Shown here: positions 56,183-64,000 of the stretch, one piece after another
Layout of the letters: each line of letters opens with the position of its first letter
Numbering within the stretch: the stretch's first letter is position 1
Assembly: GCA_029557895.1 (NCBI GenBank)
Contig: JAKQHT010000020.1
Coordinates: 204,234-268,233 of the forward strand
From: Bacteroidota bacterium
GTDB taxonomy: Bacteria > Bacteroidota > Bacteroidia > Flavobacteriales > Flavobacteriaceae
Direction of reading: 5' to 3'
DNA length: 64,000 nucleotides
Program-made: the position numbers and the translations under genes
Notes under the pieces: model-generated
Seen by the model: only the letters and a program-made list of their open reading frames with translations
Told to the model about the DNA's origin: nothing
The model's database searches: none

Positions 56183-56692
56183 ATGAAAACAATCAAATCA
56201 TTACCCGCAATCGTCCTTTTCCTTATTTTTTCATTAACTGCTTCGGCACAGACCGAAACCAGGATTGGCGGGCTTTTGGCCTATGGCACAGAGATAAAAA
56301 ACTTGGGTATTGGCGCCAATGCCGAATTTCCAGTAATCGAAAAATTGACCATTTCGCCTTCATTTATTTTCTATTTGCCAAAAAAAGAAACGGGCATTAA
56401 AATCAACTGGTTTGAAGTAAATGCCAACGCCAATTATTACTTTCTGCAAGAAGAAAAAGTAGAGGTATATGGCCTTGCCGGGCTCAATTATTCAAGTGTA
56501 AAGGTAAAATATGCTGAAGAACTTAGTTTTCTTGGAGATTTTTCAGCCAGTGATGGCCGTATAGGGCTCAATCTGGGCGGTGGTGCCAATTTTAATATAG
56601 GTAGCAGCATCACACCATTTGCAGAACTGAAGTATGTGATTATCGACGGCGGTCAATTAGTCATTGCCGGTGGCGTAAAGTTCAATATATAA
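56183..56692 (+). CDS. small outer-membrane beta-barrel protein
   Basis: 169 residues. A signal peptide (ending TASAQ) is followed by alternating hydrophobic strands with Gly/Asn turns (GGLLAYGTEIKNLGIGANAEF, YGLAGLNYSSVKVKY) and a terminal strand ending in NI. The pattern fits an eight-stranded barrel of the OmpW/OmpX-like outer_membrane_beta-barrel group. Function unknown. It is probably co-transcribed with the DUF4412 gene. Its first residues (MKTIK) and their codons match those of the lipoprotein gene at 56856. Confidence 0.82.
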   Translation: MKTIKSLPAIVLFLIFSLTASAQTETRIGGLLAYGTEIKNLGIGANAEFPVIEKLTISPSFIFYLPKKETGIKINWFEVNANANYYFLQEEKVEVYGLAGLNYSSVKVKYAEELSFLGDFSASDGRIGLNLGGGANFNIGSSITPFAELKYVIIDGGQLVIAGGVKFNI

Positions 56693-56855
56693 AATCTTAA
56701 TATCTAAAATGGGATAATGGTCAGCTATCGGGAAAACTGTTTGAAAACCACTGATCCATTTCACCTTAAAAAAATATAAACACTACATCGGACGAGTTAA
56801 AACGCGACACTCTACATGATGACTGATAATAAATATTAATAAAAAACCACAAATC

Positions 56856-57416
56856 ATGAAAACAATCAAAACAACATTATATCTTTTACTATTATTGCCT
56901 ACGCTCCTACTATCGGCTTGCAGCAGTGACGACAACAATAACGATGAGGACCCACAGGACGAAACCACATCGTACGCAATATTTACCATTTCGGGCCCTG
57001 TGACCAACAACAATTTTGAGTTCAGGGATACTCAAAACAATGATTTCAACACAATTGGTGTAGTAGGTTATGTAGATGAGTCGCTCCAAACTCCCGCAGG
57101 AGTAGCTTTTACGGTGTATAAAACAATGTCCGAATCAAACTTTTACCTGACCATAAATCCTACAACCGGTACATTTCATGTTCCCGAATATGACGAGGTC
57201 ATAGACATAAATTTTGATTTAATTATAATTTTCTCTCATAATGAGGTATATACGGCGAGCGATGTAAATGTCACGATTACTCAAATGGAATATCAAGCCT
57301 TTCACTTGACCAAGCTCAAAGGCACATTTTCAGGGACATTTAGGCTTGAAGATTCTAGCGGACAAAATCTTGGCGACCACAACATAACAGGCGAATTTGG
57401 GCTAATGATACAATAA
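56856..57416 (+). CDS. lipoprotein of unknown function, first of four related
   Basis: 186 residues. The lipobox LLLSAC is followed by SSDDNNNDEDP, the acidic tail sequence that usually marks surface-exposed lipoproteins in Bacteroidota. The mature domain begins YAIFTISGPVTNNNFEF and ends DVNVTITQMEYQAFHLTKLKGTFSGTFRLEDSSGQNLGDHNITGEF-type strands: a KLKGTFSGTF motif, then a NITGEF end. The same plan recurs in the proteins at 57439, 58014 and 59015. The next gene starts 22 bases after its stop. No family with a known function is recognised. Confidence 0.82.
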   Translation: MKTIKTTLYLLLLLPTLLLSACSSDDNNNDEDPQDETTSYAIFTISGPVTNNNFEFRDTQNNDFNTIGVVGYVDESLQTPAGVAFTVYKTMSESNFYLTINPTTGTFHVPEYDEVIDINFDLIIIFSHNEVYTASDVNVTITQMEYQAFHLTKLKGTFSGTFRLEDSSGQNLGDHNITGEFGLMIQ

Positions 57417-57438
57417 CACAAAAGAAAAAACGGTCATT

Positions 57439-57978
57439 GTGAAAAAAGAAATGATAGGCTATTTTTTGGTGTTGTGCGCCATATTGGCATCCTGCAACGA
57501 AAGTTCCGGACCGGTAGGGGAAAATGATAAAGAAGGTACGTATGTCAACTTTGCCCTGAACGGCCCGAGGGAGAACGGTGTTTATACCATCGAGGTTACA
57601 CCAAATTCGAATATCTTCGAGCACAACATGCTGGTTTCCACCTCGACATTTTCGAAGGGAACGTTCGGCCTGGGTGATAGTGATACCAAGCAATCTGTCA
57701 TTCTAAATTTTCCCGTGAAAGAGGGCTTATTTGAACTAAACGATTTGAACGACATGTATCACATGACCATTACGGTAAACGACCGGGTTTTCCATGCTAA
57801 AACGGTCTCGGTACACATCACCCACCTGAAAAAAAATAAGTATAACCCCATGAAGCTCGCTTTCTTCAAAGGCCGGTTTGAAGGCGTGATGGATTTCTTT
57901 TATACGGAAGACCGGGTTGAAAAATGGGAAGACTATACCGTGTATGGGGATTTTCAGTACACCGATACGTCTTACTAA
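57439..57978 (+). CDS. lipoprotein of unknown function, second of four related
   Basis: 179 residues from a GTG at 57439, which gives a normal Lys-bearing signal peptide (MKKEMIGYFL); an ATG four codons later is the alternative. Lipobox AILASC. The mature part has YVNFALNGPRENGVYTI near the start and SVHITHLKKN, FFKGRFEGVMDF and YGDF near the end, matching the layout of its neighbours at low identity. Separated from the previous and next lipoprotein genes by 22 and 35 bases, so an operon is likely. Confidence 0.8.
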   Translation: MKKEMIGYFLVLCAILASCNESSGPVGENDKEGTYVNFALNGPRENGVYTIEVTPNSNIFEHNMLVSTSTFSKGTFGLGDSDTKQSVILNFPVKEGLFELNDLNDMYHMTITVNDRVFHAKTVSVHITHLKKNKYNPMKLAFFKGRFEGVMDFFYTEDRVEKWEDYTVYGDFQYTDTSY

Positions 57979-58013
57979 AAATTTGAAACGACACAATAGT
58001 AAAACTTTGTAAA

Positions 58014-58538
58014 ATGAAAACACCATATTACTTGATAATGCTACTGTCTTTTACCCTAATGGTGGCTTGCAACAATGATGCAAACAAAAACCCCTCCGGG
58101 ACAACAAAGGGGGAAGAAGGCATGACCTTGACCGTCGATGGGGAAACCTACCGGTACGAAACCGATGACATAGTCGGCCAAAGTTCGTGGCACGATGATG
58201 TGGAAGTGAACGTCGTGTCCAAAATCCGCACCCGGTTGGACAAACCCGTCCCTAAAAAATTCACCATGAACTTGACAATGTATAGCCCTGATTATATTTC
58301 ACGGGTGCCCGACAGCTTTGAAGTGAATATCGACCCCAATCAGGAATTTGCCTATATAAACCTGAACATCGTGGATAACGAACAAACCCTATTCCTCACC
58401 AATGGAAAATTGACCATTCACAAATGGACAGCAGACTATATTCATTATGAATTCGAGGGTGTGATGGGCCAAATGCTAAACCCCGAAATCACCATTCCGG
58501 TTTCAGGAATCGTAAAAACAGCCTGTGGCAAATATTGA
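58014..58538 (+). CDS. lipoprotein of unknown function, third and most divergent of four
   Basis: 174 residues, lipobox LMVAC followed by NNDANKNPSG. The mature domain opens MTLTVDGETYRYETDD and ends KLTIHKWTADYIHYEFEGVMGQ with a final VSGIVKTACGKY; the EFEGVM segment and closing strand correspond to those of its neighbours but the rest is poorly alike. It contains one Cys near the C-terminus. Function unknown. Confidence 0.78.
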   Translation: MKTPYYLIMLLSFTLMVACNNDANKNPSGTTKGEEGMTLTVDGETYRYETDDIVGQSSWHDDVEVNVVSKIRTRLDKPVPKKFTMNLTMYSPDYISRVPDSFEVNIDPNQEFAYINLNIVDNEQTLFLTNGKLTIHKWTADYIHYEFEGVMGQMLNPEITIPVSGIVKTACGKY

Positions 58539-58605
58539 TGGCCATTCATTTCAAAAAGTAGGGCAATAGAGACCTAAAAAGCAAAACACGAAAACTACAA
58601 AACAG

Positions 58606-58959
58606 ATGGAACCAACAGAATCAAACAACGCAAAAACCACCGTAGAAAACGAGGGCAAAACCATCGCCATCATTGCCTACATTACCATTATCGGGCTTAT
58701 TGTGGCCTTTGTGATGAACAATGACAAAAAATGGCCATTTGCCAAATACCACATCGCCCAATCATTGGGCCTTGCCTTAACGGGAATCTTATTGGGCATT
58801 ATCGGGATGGTGCCCATTTTGGGCTGGATAATCAATATTATCGGGTTTTTTGTCCTGATCTATATGTGGGTCATGGGCTTGATAAATGCCGTCAACGAAA
58901 ACGAAAACCCTGTGCCAATCCTCGGGAAACACTATGAAAAATGGTTTGCAAACATTTAA
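58606..58959 (+). CDS. DUF4870 (Tic20-like) small membrane protein
   Basis: 117 residues. After a polar N-terminus come three hydrophobic helices (about 21-37, 50-68 and 73-95); IAYITIIGLIVAFVMNNDKKWPFAKYHIAQ and the MGLINAVNEN segment fit the DUF4870 / Tic20-like pattern. No signal peptide, so it is likely an inner-membrane protein. Function unknown in bacteria. It sits inside the lipoprotein series, on the same strand. Confidence 0.82.
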   Translation: MEPTESNNAKTTVENEGKTIAIIAYITIIGLIVAFVMNNDKKWPFAKYHIAQSLGLALTGILLGIIGMVPILGWIINIIGFFVLIYMWVMGLINAVNENENPVPILGKHYEKWFANI

Positions 58960-59014
58960 GAAATTGGAAAATGTTCAAATTCCAAAAACAACAAGCCAAT
59001 AAAAAACCAAAATT

Positions 59015-59587
59015 ATGAAAACAAAACTACTCGCAATATCATTGCTTGTAATCCTGACATCGTGCAGCAATAGTGATGATGCAGAACAAGAAGAATATGG
59101 AAATTTTTACGCCAAAGTATCTTACAGCCTTACGGGCAATAAAGTAAACGGCACGTTTTCCATGGAAGCTTTGAGCCCCATGTCACAACAAACCGGTGCT
59201 TCTACCGTATATGTCCCGACGGGAGTCAATGGAAATTCCGGTGAGGCTGCAGGTGCTTATATCCTGGATTTTGGTCAACTCACTAGTTTTTCGATAATGA
59301 CACCTGCAAGAGAAGGATTGGTGGAAATTTTGGGCGACAACACCAACGGTTTTGAAATAGCCTTTGGATTTGAAGAATTTGATTTGTCTGCCTCCAGCGT
59401 ATCGGTAAACATTACCAAACTTATAATGAGAAATATTACCGAAGACAATACATTTAAACAGGTGGTAGCTTATGTAGGACACTTTGAAGGCATTGTAAAT
59501 CATGAATATTATAATGAAGACAATGAACTTATAACAGAACCCCATCTCGCAAACGGCGAGTTTGAATTTTATCATCCTGTAAATTAG
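59015..59587 (+). CDS. lipoprotein of unknown function, fourth of four related
   Basis: 190 residues. Lipobox VILTSC followed by SNSDDAEQEEYG, again the acidic surface-export type. The mature domain starts YAKVSYSLTGNKVNGTF and ends SVSVNITKLIMRN, YVGHFEGIVNH and NGEFEFYHP, the clearest version of the shared ending (VNITKL, G-F-E-G, NGEF). It precedes the 1286-residue T9SS protein by 156 bases. Confidence 0.82.
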   Translation: MKTKLLAISLLVILTSCSNSDDAEQEEYGNFYAKVSYSLTGNKVNGTFSMEALSPMSQQTGASTVYVPTGVNGNSGEAAGAYILDFGQLTSFSIMTPAREGLVEILGDNTNGFEIAFGFEEFDLSASSVSVNITKLIMRNITEDNTFKQVVAYVGHFEGIVNHEYYNEDNELITEPHLANGEFEFYHPVN

Positions 59588-59690
59588 TCACACAACTAAA
59601 ACAAACAATAAGCGAACAGTAAAAACCTGCCTACAACAGCAGGTCTATAACAAAATATATATCATAACCAAATTAACAACACTCATCTCA

Positions 59691-59727
59691 CTACCCTCTC
59701 CTCCGCAGAGGGGCCGGGGGCGAGGTT
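59691..59727. repeat. REP-like GC-rich palindromic element
   Basis: A GC-rich island (CTACCCTCTCCTCCGCAGAG followed by a G-rich GGGCCGGGGGCGAGG) stands out from AT-rich surroundings and can fold through CCCTCT / AGAGGG. Such ccctctcc...gagaggg elements are widespread intergenic repeats in bacterial genomes. Only one copy is seen in the window. Confidence 0.5.
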
Positions 59728-59743
59728 TAAAGCCATAAAACCA

Positions 59744-62700
59744 ATGAAAACAAAACTACACATCCACACCATGCAAAGCCTCATCGGGCTGTTGCTCTGC
59801 TCCCAACTCGCATTTGCGCAGTTCAACCCTCAAAAAGCCGAAATTTACCAAACCGGCACCAAATTGATTTATTTTCTGGGTCAATGTGGCGAAGACATCC
59901 CCGAAACCCAAGGCAAACTCACTTTTTGTGATAAAAAAGGAAGTCTTGGTGTAGTGGAAACAAGTTTTGGGCTGAACTCCAATAAAATACGCTCCATGGC
60001 AGATAATTATTATAACAATGATGAGGTATTTGTCACCACCGCCGGAATTTCGCAAAGAAAGGAAGACGGTACTTGGCAAAACTATCCCAATCTGGCTCTG
60101 GCAAGAGATTTGTCCAATAACCCAAATACTTCTGTTTCTCGTGCACTTTTAGATACGCAAGGGCGCATGTATTACAATGGTTCTAATAATTACGCATTGA
60201 ATTGGGTAGATATCAACACTTTCGAAAAAGGGTCTATATCTTTATCATCACAAAATTTAGCCAGACCCGAAAAATTTGCATTCGATCCCGACACCGGAAC
60301 GCTATATTTCTCGGTAATCGTAACCAACCAAGGTGCTCACGGACTCCTTTTAAAGCACAGTATTAGTGAAGAACTTCTACCCATACCAGCGCCAACTGGT
60401 TCTTCTCGAATATACAAATTAGTGTATAATAATAATACATTATATGTCCTGTCAAACGCAGGAGTGCACCGCTACGATGCAGCAAACAATCAAATGGTAG
60501 AAATCATCCCCGATGAAGATTTAACAACCAATCCCAATTACATACAAGACATGGTATTTGAAAACGACCAAAATGTTTGGGTTAGTGTTACCTCAAATAA
60601 TTATGAAGGCAGGAAACTTTACCTGATTGATGTAGAGACCAACACCATCGTACACGATATGCACATTCCGACCGTATCGGGAACCGCAAATATAAATCCC
60701 CAATATATGACGTTTGATGTCAATGGACAGCTTTGGGTTACCACAGTCAGTTTTAGTGGTATCGTAAGCATAAATCCTGCGGATTATACCATTACCTATT
60801 ATACGCAAGACGATTTGAGAAATTTGGGCTTTGGTTTAACTTATGCTCCGGATGCTGTTCATACCCAAAACAATAAAACCTATTTGTTTTGTGGCTCAAA
60901 TAGCACTACACTCAACCAACATGAAGAAGCTATCGTATATGACGGTACCCATTGGACCGGGCGTAGTGATGATGAACCTGGTAATATCAGCACGGCATTT
61001 ACACGAAGATTCCATCAGTCAGAAGCTGCTGACGACGGCGTGTGGTGGAGCAATGGAAATGACAACGGAGTACATTCTTTTATTGGTTATGATGATAATC
61101 TAAAAGTAAGTTATAATCAAAACATACCCCTACACGGTAGGCAATTCGTTATTGACACAGACAATCATCCAGTTTACTACGGTGGTAGTCCGCAGAAATT
61201 GTATAAACTTTATCATCCGCAAAACATTGATATTCATTACGAAAACAGTTTTTCCTTTAATGATGTTTTACGTTACAAAGATCAGATTTGGACATGGAGC
61301 CATAATTCTAAAAAAATCAAAATTTTTAAAGACAATAGTCTTATTGGAGAATATGATTTAAGTGAATTGCCCAATGGATTATATGATATAGGTGCCGATG
61401 CAGCTGGACGTGCCTATTTTTCAAAATACAATGGCAATACCCAAATTATTGAACTGTATCAATACGATTTTACCACAGAGCAATTAAACGCCTTTACCCA
61501 TGAGCCAGGTGGTAGTACAACAGGTGTGTCAGCCTTTGTACCGCTACCCGATGGTGGAATTTTGATATTATTCGGCAGAAGATTGGTTTATTTTAAAGAT
61601 GGCAATTTTATAGATTTTACGCCCAACGACCAAACTTTTTACAGCGATATGCGAGATGCCGTAGCCGATACAGAGGGCAACTTGTACATTGTTAAAATTG
61701 ATGCATCCACACTGATTAAAATGACCGACTTTCCCAACAACCACGAAGGCGAATTCATTGAACTGGATGGTAGTTTAGGAAATATAAATGCCATTTCTCC
61801 TGATATACACTTTTATCGTCCAAGTAGTGTAACCTTGGATCATGAAGGAAAATTTTGGGCTCACGCCTCCGGAAATTTCATGAGACTGACCATGGATGAT
61901 AGTCCCACAGCTTATAACCTGTACGATGGTGAAACCTTTGGAGTGAAAGGACGCGTGTTTCTGGACATCAATGAAAATGACCTTTTTGATGCAGGCGAAG
62001 AGTTTGGCAACCAGCGAGTAGCTTTGGTCGTAAATGGTGAAGAAAAAGTAACCACTTACACCAATGCTAACGGCGAATATTATTTCAACTATTACCAACT
62101 GGGTGTGCCTTATGATATTGTTTTACCTGCATTGGCACCCAATACAACCACAGATATCAGGTTTCAAACCATAGAACCCACGCAAAACACAGAAGATTCG
62201 TGGGTGGAAGATTTTATGTTGAAGCCAATAATCATTAACGGACTACTTGTAAAAGACAGCAATAAAAATGGTGCTTTTGCCTTACAACGCACCGGATTTG
62301 AAAATGTATTTACCACAGCTATCGGCAATGTAACCTATTCGCGCACCTATAACAATGTGGCCCTAAAATACACGTTCAAGGCAGAAACAGACAATCCTGA
62401 TTTTGAACTTCCGGAAATCTTGGAAACAAAACTCTTCAGAATAACGCCTTTAAACAATACCTGTCCCATTTTTAACATGACCATCAATCCCAACAATAAC
62501 AATTGGGCATTACAGAGATTGATCTTGGGAATAGATTATACACTGGAAGAAGTCGGTTACGAAATTACAGAAAACCATTTGGGCGATGAAATTCATTTGG
62601 AATTTACCATTCCGCAAATTTCGCCCCTTGAGGTTTATGTCGTACAGATTGAAACCGAAATATTCGATCCTGTTTTCAACGGAACGGCCATCGGCTATGG

Positions 62701-63604
62701 TTTTTCGCGTGCAAGCGGTCCCGATTTGGGTGGCGAACAAGGCAATCCCGTACCTCGGGAATTTGTTCTCATGCCAAGGGAAGACGATAATCCTTTCCTC
62801 GGTTCTCCGGTTGAGTTTAATCCTTACATCCACCCAGATGATATCAATGAAGAAGTGCCCTTTACCGAACCAAAAGATTTCTACATTCCGCCGCCAAGAA
62901 ATACCGTGGTCAGAAGTTCTTGGGATCCTAATGATAAATTGATTTCTCCCGGTTTGGAAGATGTGCTCAATGAGCAAGACATCAACAAAAAATGGCTATT
63001 GTACACCATTCGCTTTGAAAATGAAGGAAATTTCAGTGCCAAGGACGTTTCTGTGCTTGATGAATTGGATGAAAAATTGGATTTGCATACGTTGACATTG
63101 GTGGAAGCTTCACATCCGGTGCAATTGCATCAGATAACCACCACCGATAAAGTGTTTATGAAATTTGATTTCAATGACATTTACCTGGATTATACAGACA
63201 ACGACCCCGAAGCAAGTCAAGGTTGGATAAGTTTTTATATCAAGGCCAAAGACGATGTGCAAGTAGGCGACATCGTAGAGAATACGGCTTCTATCTACTT
63301 TGATCAAAACCCGCCAATTGTCACCAATACGGTTCAGACACAATTTGTTGAAAGCACTATGGGCATTGAGGAAATTCAAGCCCTTACAGATATTGTAATT
63401 TACCCCAATCCGGTAAGTAACATTTTAAATATTTTTACCGAACAACAAATTAAAACATTAACACTGTACGATATATTGGGTAATAAAGTGTTAAGTGCTG
63501 TTGGCAGCAAACAACTGGATGTAAGCCAATATGCCAAAGGATTGTATATCCTAAAAATAGAAACCGATGGCGGACAAACCACAAAAAAAATTGTGGTAGA
63601 ATGA
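59744..63604 (+). CDS. large secreted protein with propeller-like region, SdrD-B-like domain and T9SS sorting domain
   Basis: 1286 residues. A signal peptide (cleavage near AFAQF, residue 26) leads into a long beta-propeller-like region (about 30-720) with recurring NxxWVSV, LWVTTVSF, GRAYFSKY and GNLYIVKI strands. Residues about 730-820 are an SdrD_B/Cna_B-like domain (VKGRVFLDINENDLFDAGEE, TNANGEYYF). Residues about 1055-1200 form a DUF7619-type domain (SWDPNDK, YTIRFENEG, IYFDQNPPIVTN). The final 75 residues are a type A sorting domain (YPNPVSN, GLYILKI, KKIVVE). It should be exported by T9SS and act at the surface or outside; binding partner unknown. A terminator follows at 63634. Confidence 0.88.
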   Translation: MKTKLHIHTMQSLIGLLLCSQLAFAQFNPQKAEIYQTGTKLIYFLGQCGEDIPETQGKLTFCDKKGSLGVVETSFGLNSNKIRSMADNYYNNDEVFVTTAGISQRKEDGTWQNYPNLALARDLSNNPNTSVSRALLDTQGRMYYNGSNNYALNWVDINTFEKGSISLSSQNLARPEKFAFDPDTGTLYFSVIVTNQGAHGLLLKHSISEELLPIPAPTGSSRIYKLVYNNNTLYVLSNAGVHRYDAANNQMVEIIPDEDLTTNPNYIQDMVFENDQNVWVSVTSNNYEGRKLYLIDVETNTIVHDMHIPTVSGTANINPQYMTFDVNGQLWVTTVSFSGIVSINPADYTITYYTQDDLRNLGFGLTYAPDAVHTQNNKTYLFCGSNSTTLNQHEEAIVYDGTHWTGRSDDEPGNISTAFTRRFHQSEAADDGVWWSNGNDNGVHSFIGYDDNLKVSYNQNIPLHGRQFVIDTDNHPVYYGGSPQKLYKLYHPQNIDIHYENSFSFNDVLRYKDQIWTWSHNSKKIKIFKDNSLIGEYDLSELPNGLYDIGADAAGRAYFSKYNGNTQIIELYQYDFTTEQLNAFTHEPGGSTTGVSAFVPLPDGGILILFGRRLVYFKDGNFIDFTPNDQTFYSDMRDAVADTEGNLYIVKIDASTLIKMTDFPNNHEGEFIELDGSLGNINAISPDIHFYRPSSVTLDHEGKFWAHASGNFMRLTMDDSPTAYNLYDGETFGVKGRVFLDINENDLFDAGEEFGNQRVALVVNGEEKVTTYTNANGEYYFNYYQLGVPYDIVLPALAPNTTTDIRFQTIEPTQNTEDSWVEDFMLKPIIINGLLVKDSNKNGAFALQRTGFENVFTTAIGNVTYSRTYNNVALKYTFKAETDNPDFELPEILETKLFRITPLNNTCPIFNMTINPNNNNWALQRLILGIDYTLEEVGYEITENHLGDEIHLEFTIPQISPLEVYVVQIETEIFDPVFNGTAIGYGFSRASGPDLGGEQGNPVPREFVLMPREDDNPFLGSPVEFNPYIHPDDINEEVPFTEPKDFYIPPPRNTVVRSSWDPNDKLISPGLEDVLNEQDINKKWLLYTIRFENEGNFSAKDVSVLDELDEKLDLHTLTLVEASHPVQLHQITTTDKVFMKFDFNDIYLDYTDNDPEASQGWISFYIKAKDDVQVGDIVENTASIYFDQNPPIVTNTVQTQFVESTMGIEEIQALTDIVIYPNPVSNILNIFTEQQIKTLTLYDILGNKVLSAVGSKQLDVSQYAKGLYILKIETDGGQTTKKIVVE

Positions 63605-63633
63605 TATAAAAGATGCTATTAATCAATCTGAAG

Positions 63634-63677
63634 AGGGAATCGGAGCTGTTTTTAGTTTTGATTCCCTTTTTTATTTT
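63634..63677 (+). terminator. intrinsic terminator after the T9SS protein gene
   Basis: AGGGAATC (63634-63641) pairs with GATTCCCT (63660-63667), 18-base loop, followed by a T-rich stretch TTTTTTATTTT. It lies 29 bases after the stop. Confidence 0.75.
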
Positions 63678-63860
63678 CGAACAAAGAGATACATATCAAT
63701 CAGTACCGAGTTCAACTTTGACCTTGAAGTCAAGAGCCAATAATTATTTAATGGGTTTTCGCCCCGGTGTCGCATTGTACCCTTCCTTGCTCTGATTTCA
63801 GGAAATCCGAGACAACTACCTTTATACCACCGGGACTCACCGTAGCTCGAAAAAAAGCCA

Positions 63861-63897
63861 AAAAAAAAGTCCCCAACAAATAGATGTTGGGGACTTT
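63861..63897 (-). terminator. intrinsic terminator of the rRNA operon
   Basis: Thirteen-base perfect stem (63866-63878 with 63885-63897, core AGTCCCCAAC / GTTGGGGACT) with a six-base loop; the minus strand continues into a long T-run. It lies directly after the 5S rRNA 3' end. Confidence 0.92.
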
Positions 63898-63902
63898 CGA
63901 AT

Positions 63903-64000
63903 GAGGCGGCGACCTACTCTCCCGCTATGTGCAGTACCATCGGCGCTGGCGGGCTTAACTTCTCTGTTCGGGATGGTAAGAGGTGCGCCCCGCCGCAATG
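63903..64000 (-). rRNA. rrf: 5S ribosomal RNA, 5' end cut by the window
   Basis: On the minus strand the sequence contains the conserved 5S segments CCATCCCGAACAGAGAAGTT, AAGCCCGCCAGCGCCGATGG and GGGAGAGTAGGTCGCCGCC. About 98 of some 110 bases are visible; the rest, and presumably the 23S and 16S genes, lie beyond the right edge. The exact 3' end is estimated to within a few bases. Confidence 0.93.

Larger units (their letters stand above)
63605..63902. other. intergenic region between the T9SS protein and the 5S rRNA gene
   Basis: About 300 bases holding two terminators that face each other (listed separately) and nothing else I can support. A 60-codon frame at 63613-63795 runs through the first terminator and is not credible. 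Confidence 0.5.

Noticed and set aside
63613..63795. 60-codon frame before the rRNA operon
   Set aside because: Runs through an intrinsic terminator and has no start signal or recognisable sequence.

Overview
The window looks like the chromosome of a member of the Flavobacteriaceae (Bacteroidota), probably marine or salt-tolerant. The evidence is the type IX secretion system (T9SS) and gliding genes porU, porV and gldJ, proteins with T9SS C-terminal sorting domains, an HPRT-adenylate kinase fusion, the TTG / TAnnTTTG promoter type of this phylum, many short lipoproteins with SSDD-like starts, and an NhaD Na+/H+ antiporter. I see no CRISPR array, insertion sequence, integrase or prophage gene.

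Layout. 1-7.1 kb: the 3' part of a thioester-containing alpha-2-macroglobulin gene, a two-gene unit with a secreted M64 metallopeptidase, and a DUF4136 lipoprotein. 7.2-11.5 kb: obg and the hpt-adk fusion on the minus strand, diverging from purK and purE. 11.7-20.6 kb: M3 oligopeptidase, UbiA-like membrane protein, glycine dehydrogenase gcvP, an orphan ketoacyl-ACP synthase III, and a glycosyltransferase plus DUF1275 membrane protein. 20.8-25.2 kb: a secreted phosphatase (PafA type) overlapping a DNA/RNA nuclease, then the lipid-transport pair mlaE-mlaF. 25.2-33.5 kb (minus strand): DUF389 protein, mannose-1-phosphate guanylyltransferase, SprT-like protein, SDR, M28 lipoprotein peptidase, pyruvate dehydrogenase E2 and E1-alpha, cytidine deaminase. 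33.5-42 kb: porV and porU diverging from gldJ and murF. 42-49.3 kb (minus strand): two valine tRNAs, the coupled unit exbB-exbD-tonB-folC, nhaD with an amino-acid dehydrogenase, and anmK. 49.4-63.6 kb (plus strand): acyl-CoA dehydrogenase, a hybrid histidine kinase / response regulator / AraC protein, a decayed gene, a DUF4412 secreted protein, a small beta-barrel, four related lipoproteins around a DUF4870 membrane protein, and a 1286-residue T9SS-secreted protein. The window ends inside a 5S rRNA gene on the minus strand.

Most of the window is housekeeping sequence with a gene order that seems ordinary for flavobacteria. The accessory part is 51-63.6 kb: a one-protein sensor-regulator, a pseudogene, a cell-envelope cluster of related lipoproteins of unknown role, and a large surface protein. 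If there is an undescribed system here, this block is the best candidate. Functional links within it are inferred from position and strand only. PorU/PorV and GldJ belong to the machinery that would export and anchor the sorting-domain proteins (the M64 peptidase and the 1286-residue protein).
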